A DNA stretch of 39,719 nucleotides from UBA12068 sp038318455 (GTDB lineage Bacteria > Patescibacteriota > Minisyncoccia > Moranbacterales > GWC2-37-73): NCBI GenBank assembly GCA_038318455.1, contig JBBQCF010000005.1:1-39719 (forward strand), in the 5' to 3' direction. Below the pieces are notes generated by a model. It saw only the letters and a list, made by a program, of their open reading frames with translations, ran no database searches and was not told the DNA's origin. A program made the translations under genes and the position numbers. Shown in pieces: positions 37,524 to 39,719 of this stretch; the first letter of the stretch is position 1, and every line of letters begins with the position of its first letter.

Positions 37524-38693
37524 CTACAACTGAACTGAAACTTTTAGTTCCTTCCCTGCTCTTTCAATGCCAAGCTCGACAAGATCTCCTTTTTTGTATT
37601 CATTAATCAAATTAGAAAGTGGATTATCGATATTAATCTCCTTGCCACCAACAGTTAAAATAATATCATTAATTTTAAGTCCAGCCTTATCAGCCGAAGA
37701 TCCATACATCATTGCAAGACCTTGGTTGCCAGATGGAGAAAAAATTATCGCACCTTTTTCTCTGCTCAAATTGTGAGCCACAGCGTATTCCCTTGTGATT
37801 GAAACGTAATATGCACCAAAAAATGGTCGATTCTGAAATTCGCCCGCAAGTACTGATTCCAAAGTTTTTCGCACAACATTGGCTGGAATTTGAAAATATT
37901 TATCTTGACCATCAATAACAACACTACCTTCAAGCCCAACCATATCACCACTATATCCAATAAGTGGACCACCAACATATTCCTCTTGTCCTATAAAATC
38001 ACTCTCAAAAACTCCTTCTAATTTTTCGCTCGAAGAAACGGTTTTTCCTGCCAAATTATAAGTTTTATTGATATTACTAAGCAATCCCGCAGCGTAGCGA
38101 TTTTGATATTCTCCGAAAGAGTTTCCAATTGCTACTAATTTTTTTCCAGGATGAACATTGGCAGAATCAGCAAATGAAATAGCCGTTAAATTCGTAGCTT
38201 CAATCTTAAGAAATGCAAGGTTTGAAAATTCATCAATACCAAGTTGTTTTGCATCATAACTAGCGCCATTAGAAAGAAGCACCTTATAATTAGCACCTTT
38301 TTCAATAATTGAGGTGCGATAAGTCACGATGACACCATCGCTTGTCACAATAAAACCTGTTCCGCTCTGATCAGCGCTTGTTATTGGTCTCCCTGAAAGA
38401 TCATTCTTTACTCCGATTGAAATAATATTAACCACAGCATTCGATGCTTGAGATGCAATATCATTTATTGAATCATCTTCCTTGATCGTTACTTGTTCTG
38501 TCTTAGTTATCACTGTAACGTTTTCAGCACTATGCTTGAGAAAGTCTATACGTGATAAATATTTGTTTGTACGAATAATTGGCAAAATTCGCTGCTCGAC
38601 ATAAACTCCACCAACACCGCCAATAAAAAAAATAACAACCAAGACAAAAACAACTTTAAACAGACTTTTAAACTTTATTGATTTTTCATTCAT
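37524..38693 (-). CDS. HtrA/DegP-like pseudoprotease with PDZ domain
   Basis: This 389-residue protein has an N-terminal membrane anchor (about 13-32), a trypsin-like HtrA fold (about 75-285) and a C-terminal PDZ domain (about 290-389, with GSSADKAGLKINDIILTVGG). Landmarks of the fold are clear: SGTGFIVTSDGVIVT, LAFLKI, AIGNSFG, VGGPLIG. Each catalytic position is changed: the His of TNxHV is T127 (TYRTS), the Asp of DLAVLK is N158 (NLAFLK), and the Ser of GNSGGPL is V240 (EYVGGPL). The frame is intact, so the protein is probably retained as a non-proteolytic chaperone, sensor or PDZ scaffold outside the membrane. There is no SD. An active paralogue may exist elsewhere. Confidence 0.88.
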   Translation of the reverse strand: MNEKSIKFKSLFKVVFVLVVIFFIGGVGGVYVEQRILPIIRTNKYLSRIDFLKHSAENVTVITKTEQVTIKEDDSINDIASQASNAVVNIISIGVKNDLSGRPITSADQSGTGFIVTSDGVIVTYRTSIIEKGANYKVLLSNGASYDAKQLGIDEFSNLAFLKIEATNLTAISFADSANVHPGKKLVAIGNSFGEYQNRYAAGLLSNINKTYNLAGKTVSSSEKLEGVFESDFIGQEEYVGGPLIGYSGDMVGLEGSVVIDGQDKYFQIPANVVRKTLESVLAGEFQNRPFFGAYYVSITREYAVAHNLSREKGAIIFSPSGNQGLAMMYGSSADKAGLKINDIILTVGGKEINIDNPLSNLINEYKKGDLVELGIERAGKELKVSVQL

Positions 38694-38727
38694 TACAAAT
38701 TGTAGGTTTTAAAAAAATTATTTATAT

Positions 38728-39504
38728 CTATAATATAGGCATCCAACGTGTACTGGAAAGCACCAGCGCCACCATTGCTCCAAAGAAAAACATATTCAGC
38801 ATAACGCGTCTTTTTGATAAGGCGTTAAAAAAATTGCACCTAACAAGGTCCCAGAACACATAATAGAAAATAAGACTAATAACGCCCGTTGTCAAGTATC
38901 CAAAAGGCCAGAAATTCAAAACCCAAACAATTTCAGCCATAGAAAAACCCAAAACTAGACTGTAATTAAGCACATTTTTTTCGTTATCATTGATAAGCCA
39001 AAAATATTGAAAACTGACCAAAACTGTCACAAACATGAACATAAACATCAAAATCCAAAGCGGGATAGCAAAATTGAGATAAATTCCATACGCTGTAGCA
39101 TAAAACAGGAATATCGTAGCCACGCTTCCTGCTGCGATTACAGCTCTAGATGTCTGATCTTTCTTGCATCCACGCAAACGATATAGCGCAATATGCAGGA
39201 AATAATACGCGACAACGCTAAGCAAGATAAGTAATTGCTGTTGCTTGATTGATTGTACAAAATACAAAAGTCCAAAAGTTGAAACGACAAGCAATAGCGG
39301 AATTGGCGTCATGCTGGCGCGCTCGGAAACACGCTTTGCTATTTGATAAAAATAAACAAAAAGAAAAAAGAAGCCCGCTATCAAAAGCCATACCCAACCC
39401 CCAGCAAAATTCGCAAGCTGGGAACTGATTGATTTACTAGCAATTGTTTCTAATACTGACAGGAAAATTAAACTATAGAGAAATATCTGAAAATGAAAAA
39501 ACAT
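38728..39504 (-). CDS. Multipass membrane protein, unknown function
   Basis: This 258-residue protein has about eight hydrophobic segments over its full length (first at about 5-22, last at about 237-255) and short loops. The second loop (LRGCKKDQTSR) and the penultimate loop (NALSKRRVM) are basic. No motif or family is recognised with confidence. It lies 34 bases upstream of the HtrA-like gene on the same strand, so the two may be co-transcribed. There is no SD. Confidence 0.65.
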   Translation of the reverse strand: MFFHFQIFLYSLIFLSVLETIASKSISSQLANFAGGWVWLLIAGFFFLFVYFYQIAKRVSERASMTPIPLLLVVSTFGLLYFVQSIKQQQLLILLSVVAYYFLHIALYRLRGCKKDQTSRAVIAAGSVATIFLFYATAYGIYLNFAIPLWILMFMFMFVTVLVSFQYFWLINDNEKNVLNYSLVLGFSMAEIVWVLNFWPFGYLTTGVISLIFYYVFWDLVRCNFFNALSKRRVMLNMFFFGAMVALVLSSTRWMPIL

Positions 39505-39625
39505 AAAATGAATTTGCGCAAAAAATAATTTAAAGGTAACAACAATCTATACGTCCATTTTCGCATTTTGCACTAACTATGTCAAAAGTAAATACTAAAA
39601 AAAATATTATTTTCGAAATAACTAG
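39505..39625 (-). promoter_or_regulatory. Spacer with candidate promoter for the membrane protein
   Basis: On the minus strand a perfect TTGACA near 39574-39579 is followed at 17 bases by a weak GAAAAT. No other feature, and no terminator for the Clp gene, is clear. Confidence 0.3.
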
Positions 39626-39719
39626 CTATTTACTAAAAACTATTTTTTCGTTTTTAAGCTGAACTTTTACTGTTTCTCCTTCGGAAATTTTGCGCTCAAT
39701 TATCTGAAGGGCCAGCTCG
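39626..39719 (-). CDS. C-terminus of a ClpB/ClpC-type AAA+ ATPase (partial)
   Basis: Only the last 30 codons and the TAG stop lie in the window; the gene continues to the right. The residues end with LALQIIERKISEGETVKVQL and a final IVFSK. This fits the D2 small-domain C-terminus of Hsp100 disaggregase/unfoldase proteins (L-x-x-x-I-x-x-G-x-I-x-x-G-D/E-x-V-x-V). ClpB and ClpC cannot be told apart from this part alone. It is followed on the same strand by the membrane protein and the HtrA-like protein, a possible protein-quality neighbourhood. Confidence 0.7.
   Translation of the reverse strand, partial: ELALQIIERKISEGETVKVQLKNEKIVFSK

Overview
The window looks like a low-GC (roughly one third G+C) Patescibacteria/CPR chromosome, most likely Parcubacteria and possibly Candidatus Moranbacteria. 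This is inferred from gene content, not from a marker-gene tree. The pointers are an archaeal-type UMP kinase, proteins resembling DUF4012, DUF2207, DUF2062 and DUF1294, bL27 with a long basic tail, bL9 present, many genes without a Shine-Dalgarno (SD) site, and many AT-rich palindromic spacers. No tRNA, rRNA, CRISPR array, transposase or phage gene was seen.

Layout. 0.2-2.9 kb (minus): a GNAT acetyltransferase, then an Fe-S assembly operon read iscR(Rrf2)-iscS-iscU from a good sigma70-type promoter with an IscR type-1-like palindrome at its start site. 3.1-8.1 kb (mostly plus): a nine-cysteine miniprotein, a RecB/Cas4-like nuclease with a probable 4Fe-4S site, small membrane and unknown proteins, a DUF2062 protein, and a soluble PAS histidine kinase followed by a PAS-only protein. 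8.2-13.7 kb: UMP kinase, a coiled-coil protein, a membrane-anchored Ada-like zinc protein, bL27 behind a long structured leader, CTP synthase, bL9 and a membrane GAF-like protein.

13.9-30 kb (all minus) is a surface-polysaccharide region in two transcription units. The downstream unit makes UDP-glucose and dTDP-L-rhamnose (rfbC, rfbB, rfbD, rfbA, galU) with glyA, a DUF2207 protein and a TIM-barrel protein of unknown function inserted. The upstream unit starts at a promoter near 30.03 kb. It carries an O-antigen ligase/polymerase-like protein, two GT4 glycosyltransferases, a secreted beta-helix protein, a Wzz-like protein and a DUF4012 protein, and it ends at a terminator at 22.3 kb. A second Wzz-like gene lies at 33.3 kb.

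30.1-33.2 kb interrupts this region with a three-gene operon of visibly higher GC. Its start/stop codons overlap by 4 bases and its SD sites are strong. It encodes a lipoprotein, an outer-membrane-like beta-barrel protein and a secreted protein ending in a CXXCH motif, which is unexpected in a lineage thought to lack an outer membrane. A further higher-GC lipoprotein is at 36.4-37.3 kb. The right end carries a zinc-ribbon-like small protein, a DUF1294 protein, an AlkD-like DNA glycosylase, an HtrA/DegP-like protein that has lost all three catalytic residues, a multipass membrane protein, and the last codons of a ClpB/ClpC-type ATPase.

Two patterns cut across the window. First, genes fall into two initiation classes: housekeeping and polysaccharide genes mostly lack an SD, while about eleven accessory genes have a canonical SD and often clear promoters and intrinsic terminators. 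Second, several families of palindromic elements sit in the spacers, including a near-identical REP-like pair at 22.2 and 28.4 kb.
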